DNA of 41,853 bases, taken from assembly GCA_029210085.1 (NCBI GenBank), contig JARGPP010000014.1:1-41853 (forward strand), given 5' to 3'. Within the stretch, counting starts at the first letter, position 1. The number at the start of each line of letters is the position of its first letter. This document shows, one piece after another, positions 8,968 to 17,913 of this stretch. This stretch comes from Legionellaceae bacterium. GTDB lineage: Bacteria > Pseudomonadota > Gammaproteobacteria > Legionellales > Legionellaceae. Under the pieces are notes generated by a model. That model had not been told where the DNA came from and searched no databases. It saw only the letters and a list, made by a program, of their open reading frames with translations. The position numbers and the translations under genes were made by a program.

Positions 8968-9053
8968 AGGTATTAGTAATAGACTTGCATGAAGTATGAT
9001 TGTGTCAGAATATAGAGTATGAGTGAAAGATATTGCATAGAGGAAAGTCGTGT

Positions 9054-11795
9054 ATGTCACCCTCAAAAAAATTGGCTGAAGCGCTAAAAAAAGCAACAGG
9101 CAAGGGGGCCTTGCCTGTAAAGTTTTGGGAAGACGACTCAAAAAGTGATGCGTATACTGTTGAAGATGTTTTAAATCAGTACGTTAAATATTGTCATGAT
9201 TATTTAAATCCCGCGCAAAAAAAAGCAATGTCGATGGTTTTTTGGTCTCAGATAGAGGCCATGGGCTCGCCTATTATGGAGAATATTCCCGATAAAACCG
9301 GTCAATGTGCTGTTTATTTTTTATTTCCCGCAACCCAAGTAGATGCTGGTAATGATTTATACCTGCAAGGTGACTTTCATGGTTATGGCACAACAGAGCG
9401 CAGAGCGCGTTTATCACTTCTAGAAGGCACTGACATCATGTTCAAACATGATGTGATGCAAAAAGATGATTTAGTGACTTATCAGTTTGTCCAACTGCCA
9501 AAGTCTATTCAAGATAAAAATCCGACGGAACTCGCAGGATCAAGCTTTGTTGAGCCACCACAGGTAGATTACTTTGCAGAAGAAAAGCAGGTAGATACAA
9601 TTGATAGTCCTCCTATGCCAGAAAACCCACCTGATTGGTTTCAGAACCCTGAAGTGATATTGAAAGCTGCGTACAGTAAAGATCGACCTGTTTTTTATAT
9701 TTATGGAGAAGATAAAATTTTTCTTGTAAATGCAGATGAAGCACTTGCACGTTTATCAGGCGAGCCCCTTGATTTTCAAATGCTTCTTTCAAAAACACCA
9801 GCAGAAAATAAGCCATTTGTATTGCATGATGTGTTTTATGCCAATCGTTCGGGAGATATTCACCCAAGTGAACATATTCCAGTAGAGCAATTTTTTAACC
9901 ATCCGGATGAGGCACCCTATGATGATTTGACACGTCTAATTTATGTGTTGAAACCTAAAGTAGGTGCTGTTGAGCATTTGGTTTTTATCAATGATGGATT
10001 GGGTTATTTACATTCTGGTGCAATGCAGCAACTTGAAGATATGATAGAAAACGGTCATTTATCTCCTCATACAGGGGTTGTTTGGGTTCATACCTTACCC
10101 GCACTTGCTAAAATGATTGACCCACCTGAAGGAAATGAAAAGGCATCTTTAGCAGGCATGGGTGAAAGAACCATCGATTATGAGTATGGCAGAGCACAGT
10201 ATGTTGAGTTTATCGAAGATAAATTATTTCCACAGCTAGAAGCTTCTGGTTTTGAAGTGCCTAAAGATAAAAATCATCGCGTGATGGTTGGTTCAAGTTT
10301 AAGTGGTACATTTGCCTTATGGGTTGCATCAGAGCACCCGGAATTATTTGGTACAGTCATTGCACAATCGCCCTCACCATCAAACCGAAGTATTTTACGA
10401 GAAACGGTTGCAACATACGACGCATCGAAACCCAGATCGCATATTATATTGAGTTGTGGGAAATTTGAGTCGCCGAATTTTGCAGCAAATGGTAACTTGC
10501 AGTATACCCAACAAGTATCCACTCGGCTTAATATTCCCATGAAAAAAGTGGGTCCGCATGGCCATCAGTTTTTGCCGTGGACACAGGCATTAGCGGATGA
10601 TTTGCCTAAAGCACAGCTAAAGGCACTTATTGAGCACGAAGCAGTGGAGGGTACTTCTGTTGCTGTATTTAATGCTGAAGATATCCGTAGTTTTGCTGCT
10701 GGAAAACGAGCACGTGACAGCCAGCAAGATTTAACATCCGATAGTATTTTTGAAGCGGCGTCGCTGAGCAAGCCTGTTTTTGCATATATTGTATTAAAGA
10801 TGGCGGAGCGAGGCGAAATCAACTTAGACACACCTTTATGTGATTTATCTAAGAGCGGGTTTGGTCCACCTCAACTTCGTGACACACCAGAATATCAGCA
10901 ATTGACCGCACGGATGATTTTATCTCATCAAACAGGTTTGCCTAACTGGATACCGGAAACGTTTGAAGCTGAGCCTCAGACACAATTTAATTATTCAGGA
11001 TTAGCCTATTGCTGTTTATGTGATGTGATTCAGGATGTATCGGGGCAATCTCTCGAACAATTAGCCAAACAAGCACTTGAACCACTGGGGATTATTCAAA
11101 GCACTTACTTTTATCAACCCGAAGATACTTCAGATGAAAAAAAGCGCTTTGCTATCGGTCATCACTCAGAAGGAGAGCCGGATGAACGTAGCCATTATCC
11201 TCGGATGAGTGAAGTCAATGCAGAAGGGCATGCGTATCCGGCTAATCCAGCGGCGTCGTTATTCATCACCGCGGAGCATTATGCCCAGTTTTTAGATGCG
11301 TGCTTAAAGGATGCATTTATACGAGAACATATGTTTGTCAGTGTGAATGACCTAGGTCATAGTCGAGATCAAAAAGCCTTACAAGAAGGGGTGTCACCCG
11401 ATGTATTAGAGCGAATACATTGGGGTTTAGGCATGGGGGTGCAAGACAATGAAGATGGGAGTAAAACACTTTTTCATTGGGGAGACTCCGAAACATTTAG
11501 GCACTTAGCTGCTATCCGAGTGGATGATAGTAATGATTATAGCGGTGTTGTTTGTCTAACTAACAGCGCCAATGGTCCGGCTATTTTTAGACAAGTGATA
11601 GAACCTATGATTGGCAGTATCGAGCCTGTTGCAGCCTGGCTTCGGCTGCGTGAACAATTGCCGGTGAGTACCGCATCTTTTACTTCAGGAGATGAGGTGG
11701 GGGGCAATATTTCACGTACACAGAGCATGAGAGATGCGATGAAGGGTATAAGAGCAGATGATACAAAACAGTCGTCAATATCACCCAAAGGTTAA
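9054..11795 (+). CDS. Fusion of Fes-like esterase and class C beta-lactamase-like serine hydrolase
   Basis: A 913-residue protein with two serine-hydrolase modules. The N-terminal half resembles enterochelin esterases (Fes/esterase D): an early beta-rich region with LYLQGDFHGYG, then VFINDGLGYLHSGAM and the nucleophile elbow GSSLSG (413-418, Ser415). The C-terminal half has the penicillin-binding/beta-lactamase class C signature: SLSK (570-573), Tyr647 in YSG, and HWGD (808-811) in place of KTG. The ATG at 9054 is preferred because AGAGGAAA lies 7 bases upstream; an in-frame TTG at 9033 has nothing comparable. There is no signal peptide, so it is either cytoplasmic or exported by a signal-less route such as type IV secretion. 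The substrate is unknown. Siderophore or host ester/peptide hydrolysis is speculation. Confidence 0.85.
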   Translation: MSPSKKLAEALKKATGKGALPVKFWEDDSKSDAYTVEDVLNQYVKYCHDYLNPAQKKAMSMVFWSQIEAMGSPIMENIPDKTGQCAVYFLFPATQVDAGNDLYLQGDFHGYGTTERRARLSLLEGTDIMFKHDVMQKDDLVTYQFVQLPKSIQDKNPTELAGSSFVEPPQVDYFAEEKQVDTIDSPPMPENPPDWFQNPEVILKAAYSKDRPVFYIYGEDKIFLVNADEALARLSGEPLDFQMLLSKTPAENKPFVLHDVFYANRSGDIHPSEHIPVEQFFNHPDEAPYDDLTRLIYVLKPKVGAVEHLVFINDGLGYLHSGAMQQLEDMIENGHLSPHTGVVWVHTLPALAKMIDPPEGNEKASLAGMGERTIDYEYGRAQYVEFIEDKLFPQLEASGFEVPKDKNHRVMVGSSLSGTFALWVASEHPELFGTVIAQSPSPSNRSILRETVATYDASKPRSHIILSCGKFESPNFAANGNLQYTQQVSTRLNIPMKKVGPHGHQFLPWTQALADDLPKAQLKALIEHEAVEGTSVAVFNAEDIRSFAAGKRARDSQQDLTSDSIFEAASLSKPVFAYIVLKMAERGEINLDTPLCDLSKSGFGPPQLRDTPEYQQLTARMILSHQTGLPNWIPETFEAEPQTQFNYSGLAYCCLCDVIQDVSGQSLEQLAKQALEPLGIIQSTYFYQPEDTSDEKKRFAIGHHSEGEPDERSHYPRMSEVNAEGHAYPANPAASLFITAEHYAQFLDACLKDAFIREHMFVSVNDLGHSRDQKALQEGVSPDVLERIHWGLGMGVQDNEDGSKTLFHWGDSETFRHLAAIRVDDSNDYSGVVCLTNSANGPAIFRQVIEPMIGSIEPVAAWLRLREQLPVSTASFTSGDEVGGNISRTQSMRDAMKGIRADDTKQSSISPKG

Positions 11796-11875
11796 TCATT
11801 ATGCGAAACCAAGAGGTAATCTTGAGTAAGCATAATATGTTATAGTGTCCTTTATATTATCAAAAAGAGCCATTT

Positions 11876-12742
11876 ATGATTTCATCTTTAGGTCAAAATT
11901 TAGGGTTTACACGCAATATTAAGATATCAGCATTAGATGACACACAGCGTTGTCTGATTCAACGAACTCGCTTACATGTCGCCATTGCAGAGAACAATGT
12001 TGTTTATTTCAATGCACTTATGAATGATCCTGAACTACAAATAAATCAAGTCGATGAAGAGAGGCGAACACCTTTGCATACAGCTTCATTTTTTGGTCGG
12101 TACGAGATGGTTTGTGCCTTATTAGAGCGAGGAGCTGCTTGTAATCAACGAGATAACAAGGGACATACACCGCTACATGATGCTGTTAATCCTATCTTTA
12201 TAGCGTTGACCAAACAGCACGTTGATATCACAAGAACATTACTTGGAAGAGGTGCTAAGCCTTCGATGCAAGCTTTTTCTGGCTTTACGCCGTTAAATTG
12301 GATGGGAAAATTTATTCAGCCTATGAGTATGACCGATGAAAGGGCTGAATTTATGTTTGTTCTCGCTAATTTATTGATAGAGGCTGGTGCGAAAGCAGAT
12401 GAGTTTGCTCATGATAATAGTTGGCCTGCTGATAGCAGTCAGGACTCAAGTTTTACATCCAAGCGAGATAGAGAAAATGATAATAGTGCTAGTGAGTTGT
12501 CAGTGACTCATACACCATTAACATGGGCTGTATCTTTGAATTTAGATGCAATCGTACGGTTATTTGAGTCTAATCTATGTGTTGATCATGCTGAGCTTGA
12601 TGCTACAGCGTTGCATTTAATGGAAATGAGCTTGTTTTCGGATTCAAAGCGTCAGAGACCCGAGGGTATTATTGCGCCACCTGCCTCACCAGCGTCAAAC
12701 GAAGATGATTTAGAGCAACCTGTATATGGAGCAGGTTTATAG
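11876..12742 (+). CDS. Ankyrin-repeat protein, candidate effector
   Basis: A 288-residue protein with four to five ankyrin repeats: about 30-62, 63-95 (RRTPLHTASFFGRYEMVCALLERGA), 96-133 (GHTPLHDAV...LLGRGA), 136-175 (GFTPLN...LLIEAGA), and a weaker one near 210-232 (HTPLTWAV). The linker 176-209 is Ser/Asp-rich and the tail is acidic (EDDLEQP). There is no signal peptide and no catalytic domain. Ankyrin proteins of this size in Legionella and Coxiella often act as secreted adaptors of host proteins. Here that role is inferred. The gene lies 80 bases after the hydrolase fusion in the same direction and could share its transcript. Confidence 0.88.
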   Translation: MISSLGQNLGFTRNIKISALDDTQRCLIQRTRLHVAIAENNVVYFNALMNDPELQINQVDEERRTPLHTASFFGRYEMVCALLERGAACNQRDNKGHTPLHDAVNPIFIALTKQHVDITRTLLGRGAKPSMQAFSGFTPLNWMGKFIQPMSMTDERAEFMFVLANLLIEAGAKADEFAHDNSWPADSSQDSSFTSKRDRENDNSASELSVTHTPLTWAVSLNLDAIVRLFESNLCVDHAELDATALHLMEMSLFSDSKRQRPEGIIAPPASPASNEDDLEQPVYGAGL

Positions 12743-12876
12743 GTTGTGGTACTGTCGTACAAAAGATGGTTGCAATGCTTTTGTAAGTTATATCAGATAT
12801 TAATTAAGGCGGTTACGTTTTTTTAACGGTGTAATCCAGGTATCATTAAATGAAGTGTTAATTAATAAGCTTTATT

Positions 12877-13470
12877 ATGAAAGATTCGATTATTCTTGCA
12901 ACAAGCAATCCAGGAAAAATAAAAGAGTTTCGTGCGCTTTTATCCCCTAGAGCGTGTATTCCACAAAAAGATTTGAATATTAGCGATGCTGATGAGACAG
13001 GCCATACCTTTATTGAAAATGCACTATTAAAAGCGCGTCATGCCAGCCACATTTCAAATATGCCGGCTATGGCGGATGATTCGGGTTTGGTTATTCCAGC
13101 GCTTCAAGGAAAGCCAGGCATTTATTCTTCACGTTTTGCTGGCCTTCATGCAACGGATGAAGAGAATATAACGCATGTACTTGATTTATTACAGGATAGT
13201 TTCGAGCAAGATACGCCAATAGATGCTTTTTTTTATTCAGCCATTGTATTCATACAACACGAGGATGATCCAACCCCTTTGGTTGGCACTGGGCGTATGG
13301 ATGGATATATTATTTCTAGCCCTAGAGGGACAAATGGCTTTGGTTATGACCCCATTTTTTACTTGCCAGAACAAGGGTGTACTTTGGCTCAGGTATCGGC
13401 AGATATAAAAAACACACTCAGCCATCGAGCATGTGCGCTACAGGCACTTTCTCGGCAGTATCATCATTAG
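12877..13470 (+). CDS. rdgB: XTP/dITP diphosphatase (RdgB/HAM1 family)
   Basis: House-cleaning pyrophosphatase that converts non-canonical dITP and XTP to monophosphates. The 197-residue length is normal for the family. Signatures are [13 protein letters not shown] at the N-terminus, [12 protein letters not shown] with the metal-binding aspartates, [12 protein letters not shown], and [15 protein letters not shown]. The C-terminal region [10 protein letters not shown] also fits. It forms a single-gene unit between the ankyrin gene and the secreted protein, and all motifs are intact. Confidence 0.95.
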   Translation: MKDSIILATSNPGKIKEFRALLSPRACIPQKDLNISDADETGHTFIENALLKARHASHISNMPAMADDSGLVIPALQGKPGIYSSRFAGLHATDEENITHVLDLLQDSFEQDTPIDAFFYSAIVFIQHEDDPTPLVGTGRMDGYIISSPRGTNGFGYDPIFYLPEQGCTLAQVSADIKNTLSHRACALQALSRQYHH

Positions 13471-13568
13471 CGACAAGATTATTTTCCACAGCACATATAA
13501 ACACTTGCAAAAAGTAGTCATTTATTTTAGTGTCTAATATTAACCAAATGGACTGGGAAAATGTAATA

Positions 13569-15032
13569 ATGAAAAAATTATCTCACCTTGGGTTGTATGT
13601 GACCTTATTGTCAACCACTTTAACACTGCATGCAGCTAGCTTGCTCAACGTTGAGAACAGCTTCTCTGTGAACGTATTGAGCCTTAGTGACGACATTGGC
13701 AGTAATCGATTCAGTTACACCGAAGGTTTTTTAGATATGCCTGATGCAGCGCCTGCTTTTGCTTTTGGATTTGATGCGGGTGGAGCATTAGGAAGGATTT
13801 CTTCTCAAGGAATGAGAGGCTATAGGCATTGGAAAATTCCTTATCGAGTATGGCCTACTGCCTTACGTGTTGCTTCTAATTTTTTCTATAATGGACATAA
13901 CCATGGTCCTTGTATCATACACCATATAGGAAGAAATATATCGTTTTTAACGAACGCCGGTGTTGCCCCAGCTACTGCTGAAAAAATACGCATAGGAAGT
14001 AACCCAGTAACGTTAGTGGCAACCGATAGTGATGTGTATACTGCACCTCAGACAGAAGCAGCTATGTTAGGTTCGTTCTCTTCTATGACAGCTAGCTCTC
14101 ACCCAGTTCAGGTGATGCAACCAAGCCTTACAAATAGTTTTATGGTGGTAGCCGAAGCGGGTTCGATTGCTGATAATGTTCCCCCCAAAATATCGATCTG
14201 TCGACTAAAAGCTAGAATAGGAAGTTTATCCAATTGTAAGTCATCAGGGCTGGACCTAAGGCAATTTAGGCAAATTAAAAGTGTACAAGTCATGCCGAGC
14301 GGTCAGGTGGCTTATGTGACTGCTGTTGATGCCAGTACGGGCTCAACTGAACTCTATTATACAGGGTTGAATAGTGACGGTATGCCCTCAGGTACTGCTT
14401 TACAGCGTGTTACTTTTAGTGATGGTAAGAATCGTCCGATAAGTTATGTGTTTGGCCTATTTGGAGCGACTGGCCACTTTTATGGGGCCTCGAGTGAAAA
14501 TTTTTACCGTTTTGAGGTGGAGGACGATAATTTAGGTGTTGTTTCTGTAACAGAGCTAGTACTTGCTGGCTTGCCAGCACTTGATTTAATCGGTCAACCG
14601 CAGGCTTTTTCTGCTCCCAGTACGAGTAGACTAGCTGCTGCAGCGTTAGAAGACGATATGCAGGATGCCATGATATTTAAGGTTCCTGAAAGTGCTGATT
14701 ATGAATACATGGTGGTCTCACCAGAAAATAAACAATTTCTTTGTAGAGGAACGTCTAATTCAGCTCTATGGACCTGTAAAAAAGCCCTTAAAGCCCCTGC
14801 AAGCATCAGCGCAACCTCAAGTGTTACTGATGTAACATATGATGTATATGGTCAACTTCAATTGAGTTGGGTTTTTGGACTCAGCTCTTTGGCGGCTGGA
14901 TACAGTACAACCTTGTGGGGTGCGACAGCAACAGTACCTGCAGATTTTGACGACAGTGAAGCAGAAATAGTGACTATTCTAGCGCCTGCGGCACAAGTGG
15001 CTGCTCCTATTGCGGCTATTGCTAACATCTAA
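13569..15032 (+). CDS. Secreted or periplasmic protein of unknown function
   Basis: A 487-residue protein that I do not recognise. An N-terminal Sec signal peptide (MKKLSHLGLYVTLLSTTLTLHA, cleavage near AASL) supports the ATG at 13569; an in-frame upstream start at 13530 would bury it. The mature protein is beta-rich, with repeated short strands such as VQVMPSGQVAYVTAV and GQLQLSWVFGL, which may indicate a beta-propeller-like fold. It contains a few cysteines (about 115, 220, 400, 413). The C-terminus is alanine-rich. An outer-membrane barrel gene follows 51 bases later in the same direction, so the two may be cotranscribed and act together in the envelope. Confidence 0.75.
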   Translation: MKKLSHLGLYVTLLSTTLTLHAASLLNVENSFSVNVLSLSDDIGSNRFSYTEGFLDMPDAAPAFAFGFDAGGALGRISSQGMRGYRHWKIPYRVWPTALRVASNFFYNGHNHGPCIIHHIGRNISFLTNAGVAPATAEKIRIGSNPVTLVATDSDVYTAPQTEAAMLGSFSSMTASSHPVQVMQPSLTNSFMVVAEAGSIADNVPPKISICRLKARIGSLSNCKSSGLDLRQFRQIKSVQVMPSGQVAYVTAVDASTGSTELYYTGLNSDGMPSGTALQRVTFSDGKNRPISYVFGLFGATGHFYGASSENFYRFEVEDDNLGVVSVTELVLAGLPALDLIGQPQAFSAPSTSRLAAAALEDDMQDAMIFKVPESADYEYMVVSPENKQFLCRGTSNSALWTCKKALKAPASISATSSVTDVTYDVYGQLQLSWVFGLSSLAAGYSTTLWGATATVPADFDDSEAEIVTILAPAAQVAAPIAAIANI

Positions 15033-15083
15033 TCGCGCTTAAGTGTATTAAATAGGATGATATTAAAATCATAAGGATTAAAC

Positions 15084-15860
15084 ATGAAATCAAGCAAGAA
15101 AAGTTTACTGGGTGCGCTCTCTCTGCTTTTGAGTATGGGCGCATTTGCAGGTACAACAGGTGAGGCATCTTATACCGGTTTTAGCCTGGATAGCTTAAAG
15201 TTGGATAAGCTGAAAGAAGATACCTCGTGGTTGCTGCATATTGGAGGATTTATTTCTCACCAAGGCATGGACCAACATATTAATATCAATGGTGCAGTTG
15301 GAAACGAATATAATGCCACGAAAAAAAACAGCGGTAATGTGATTGTGGGTGTTGGGCTTTTAAGGCCTGCTGTCTCTTATAAAGCAGTTGATGTTGAATA
15401 CGGGGTACAACTTTATTACTTACCGAGCACAACAACCGGTGGTAATATTGAAATAGAAAACGTGTTACCGAATTTAAGCTATAAATATGCAACGAGCTTT
15501 TTGCCACTTTATGCGAATTTGAAACTGAATATTGACACGCAAATGGAAAAAACAAAGCTCACGGTTGATTTTGGGATTGGACCTGATTTCATGACATTTT
15601 CCAGCTATCACGAAAAGCCACTTACAAATTCAACCATTCCTAATAGCTTTTTCTCAAGAACCACAAGCACTCAGTTTGCCACTTTATTTGGGGTAGGTCT
15701 TAAGTCTGATAAATACCTCAATAACAGCTCACTTGAGCTGGCTTACCGGTTCTTCTACCTAGGCGGTATGGATGTTTCACCCAATAATAATCAAGTGTTA
15801 ACTAACTTCAAAACAGGGCCTATCTACGCCAATGCCATTACGCTTTCAGTGCGCACGTAA
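15084..15860 (+). CDS. Outer-membrane beta-barrel protein, paralogue 1
   Basis: A 258-residue protein with a signal peptide (MKSSKKSLLGALSLLLSMGAFA, then GTTG) and alternating amphipathic strands typical of an 8-10-strand outer-membrane barrel. A good AAGGA Shine-Dalgarno lies 7-8 bases before the ATG. The C-terminal part (TSTQFATLFGVGL...LELAYRFFYLGG) is similar to the gene at 24017-24757 (TSQFAYEVGVGL...LELAYRFVGAG), so the two are paralogues. A perfect terminator follows. Function is unknown; adhesion or surface masking is possible. The closing residues (ANAITLSVRT) lack the classical terminal phenylalanine of many barrels. Confidence 0.8.
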   Translation: MKSSKKSLLGALSLLLSMGAFAGTTGEASYTGFSLDSLKLDKLKEDTSWLLHIGGFISHQGMDQHININGAVGNEYNATKKNSGNVIVGVGLLRPAVSYKAVDVEYGVQLYYLPSTTTGGNIEIENVLPNLSYKYATSFLPLYANLKLNIDTQMEKTKLTVDFGIGPDFMTFSSYHEKPLTNSTIPNSFFSRTTSTQFATLFGVGLKSDKYLNNSSLELAYRFFYLGGMDVSPNNNQVLTNFKTGPIYANAITLSVRT

Positions 15861-15880
15861 TCAATAGATTCTGTTTTACT

Positions 15881-15924
15881 TAAACAAACTAAAAGGGAGC
15901 AAATGCTCCCTTTTAGTTTGTTTA
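15881..15924. terminator. Strong bidirectional intrinsic terminator
   Basis: A perfect 20-bp stem (15881-15900 with 15905-15924) closes on the 4-base loop AAAT. The core is AAAAGGGAGC/GCTCCCTTTT. The flanking A and T runs give U-tracts in both directions. It lies between the convergent barrel gene (stop 15860) and the acetyltransferase (stop 15957), so it should serve both. Confidence 0.9.
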
Positions 15925-15956
15925 TATTTTTATTAATTTTAGGTTAAAGCGTGATA

Positions 15957-16652
15957 TTAACTTATGTCTTTGCGAGTAAGCCTAGAACAGCTCCTAGATA
16001 AGTCAGAGTTTTCAGCAATTTTTTTAAGCTGCTCGATATTACTTGTAGTAATATGTTTAAGGTTATTTGTAATGGTTTCAATCGGCCAGTGCCACCACTG
16101 AATTTCTAACAATGTCTCAATAGTGGTTTCATCAAAGCGTTTACGAATAATTTTGGCTGGATTTCCTGCAACAAGGGTATAAGGTGGGACGTCTTTAGTC
16201 ACGACACTTCCCGAACCAATGATTGCGCCAGGACCTATGCTGACGGCAGGCATGATAAGGGCTTGATGGCCTATCCAAACATCATCGCCAATATGGGTGT
16301 CGCCTTTGTTTGGCCATTTAGGCTCATAAGCGTTAGACCAAGGCTCGCCAAATACACTAAAAGGGTAAGTGCTTATTCCATCCATCGGATGATTTGCGCT
16401 GGATGTTATAATTTGTACACCATGGGCAATTTGGACAAATTTTCCAATAATCAGTTTTTCAGGTGCACTAGGATGCATGTACGGCATTAATTTTTGACGT
16501 ACATCGAGAAGCTCAGCAGAAAAATCATTGTAATAACTGTATTCACCAACGGTTATATTGGGTTGATCAATACAACTTTTAAGAAAAAGGGTATGAGGCC
16601 ATGTTTCTCCATTGGATTGTTTAATGGGATATTTATTTAAAGGATTAATCAT
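15957..16652 (-). CDS. Vat/CatB-like xenobiotic O-acetyltransferase (left-handed beta-helix)
   Basis: A 231-residue hexapeptide-repeat acetyltransferase. The organisation follows streptogramin A (Vat) and CatB chloramphenicol acetyltransferases: NPLNKYPI at the start, VGEYSYYND, LIIGKFVQIAHGVQI, the catalytic-type histidine His88 in SANHPMDG, the loop STYPFSVFGEPW, then GDTHIGDDVWIGHQALIMPAVSIG repeats, VVAGNPAKIIRKRF and a helical IQWWHWP. It uses acetyl-CoA to acetylate a hydroxyl on a small molecule. Antibiotic resistance is the family's usual role, but the real substrate is unknown. It overlaps the upstream cupin gene by 4 bases (ATGA), so translation is probably coupled. It ends at the bidirectional terminator. 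Confidence 0.9.
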   Translation of the reverse strand: MINPLNKYPIKQSNGETWPHTLFLKSCIDQPNITVGEYSYYNDFSAELLDVRQKLMPYMHPSAPEKLIIGKFVQIAHGVQIITSSANHPMDGISTYPFSVFGEPWSNAYEPKWPNKGDTHIGDDVWIGHQALIMPAVSIGPGAIIGSGSVVTKDVPPYTLVAGNPAKIIRKRFDETTIETLLEIQWWHWPIETITNNLKHITTSNIEQLKKIAENSDLSRSCSRLTRKDIS

Positions 16653-17029
16653 GCTGGAAGTTTGGCTGCAGGATTGTTTTTGAGCTCTATCACCATCACG
16701 GTAATTGGATGTTTACTCATGCTTTCATCTTTGTGTAATTCATTGATTGGATCTTTAGGCAAATAATAGGCTTGGTTTTTTTTAAGCTTGAAATAATGGA
16801 CTTCTCCTTTATCATTTGTAATTTTCAGTTGGCCGTTGTTTAAGGCAACCAATACCCGATCATAATCATGTCGATGCATGCCTAAGTTTTTTCTTGGGTA
16901 AATAATGGTTTTCCAAACATTGGTTTGATGATTCGAAAATTCAGGTACGCGTACAGTTGATTGTGCATAAGCCATATGAGCACTACTGAATAAGGTCAAA
17001 TATAGAAAAAGTGTAAGCGCATGTTTCAT
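16649..17029 (-). CDS. Periplasmic cupin-domain protein
   Basis: A 126-residue protein with a Sec signal peptide (MKHALTLFLYLTLFSSAHMAYA, cleavage near QST) and one small cupin barrel. Metal-binding candidates are His52 and His54 (GMHRHDYDRVLV), with the glycine turn NNGQLKI, then YYLPKDPINELH with His99. No enzyme activity can be predicted; single cupins range from metal-binding stress proteins to sugar isomerases. Its stop overlaps the start of the acetyltransferase, making a two-gene unit that pairs a secreted cupin with a cytoplasmic acetyltransferase. Confidence 0.82.
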   Translation of the reverse strand: MKHALTLFLYLTLFSSAHMAYAQSTVRVPEFSNHQTNVWKTIIYPRKNLGMHRHDYDRVLVALNNGQLKITNDKGEVHYFKLKKNQAYYLPKDPINELHKDESMSKHPITVMVIELKNNPAAKLPA

Positions 17030-17106
17030 GGGTTGAGGCCTTTTAGATATCGTTTATTTTCATTAAATGAATACTACCATAGGATGTACCAGAAGATTAG
17101 ATTTAA

Positions 17107-17757
17107 TTAATTGACTTGATATGCTTTGTATTTATGATAAAAGTTCAGATTGAGTTGATGTAATATAACCCCATATGCGGGCACAAAAACAACGAGACTC
17201 ATCGCCATTTTAAAAAACAAATCAACCGCTGCTATTTCTGGCCAATGTTGGCTTAAAAATAAGTGAGAGCTGTGATAAAAAGCAATAAAAAAGAATAAAG
17301 TTGTATCAACTAAATTACCCACAGTTGTAGATAGTGCTGGTGCTAACCACCAGGTTGTATGGTTTCGATAGCGTTGAAAAACAAAGATATCAAGAAGCTG
17401 ACCGATGGCATAAGCGCTAAAACATGCACAAGCGATACGTAATGGTATCGGGTGTAGTGAAAATAATTGAACCCAACCGAGTGTGTGCGGGTTTTCTATG
17501 TAGCTTGTAACAAGATAAGAAATGAATAAACCTGGGATCATGCTTCGGAAAATAATTTTTCGTGCAAAATGGGCGCCAAACAGTCGAGTGGTTAAGTCTG
17601 TTAAAATAAAAATAGCAGGATAGACGAAAGCACCCCAGGTTGTATTAAAGTGCCACAGTGTAAAAGGATATTGAACCAGCACGTTACTTAGGGTTAATAA
17701 AAAAACATGAAATAGAGAGAGTCGCTTGATTAAAGCACTGTTGGTATGTGTTTGCAT
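17107..17757 (-). CDS. yhhQ: Queuosine precursor transporter (YhhQ/QPTR family)
   Basis: Inner-membrane importer of preQ0/preQ1, precursors of the tRNA base queuosine. The 216-residue protein has about six transmembrane helices and matches the E. coli YhhQ pattern closely: LSLFHVFLLTLSNVLVQYPF, TTWGAFVYPAIFILTDLTTRLFGA, RKIIFRSMIPGLFISY, AYAIGQLLDIFVFQR, WWLAPALSTTVGNLVDTTLFFFIAF, and HWPEIAAVDLFFKM. It lies upstream of and divergent from nothing in its pathway, and no queuosine biosynthesis genes are in the window. It is divergent from the zinc exporter, with 156 bases between the two starts. Confidence 0.95.
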   Translation of the reverse strand: MQTHTNSALIKRLSLFHVFLLTLSNVLVQYPFTLWHFNTTWGAFVYPAIFILTDLTTRLFGAHFARKIIFRSMIPGLFISYLVTSYIENPHTLGWVQLFSLHPIPLRIACACFSAYAIGQLLDIFVFQRYRNHTTWWLAPALSTTVGNLVDTTLFFFIAFYHSSHLFLSQHWPEIAAVDLFFKMAMSLVVFVPAYGVILHQLNLNFYHKYKAYQVN

Positions 17758-17913
17758 GGGGTAAAATAGAAGTCAGCTGTCGTCGATGGTTTTACTGTTG
17801 ATGATGGTGATTTTTTCATGAAAATGTGTTTATTTCAAGCTAATTTAAGTTGAAATATGCATACGAGTTCAGTTTGTCAGTATGACGTTTTATATGAATA
17901 CATGGAGTAATCA

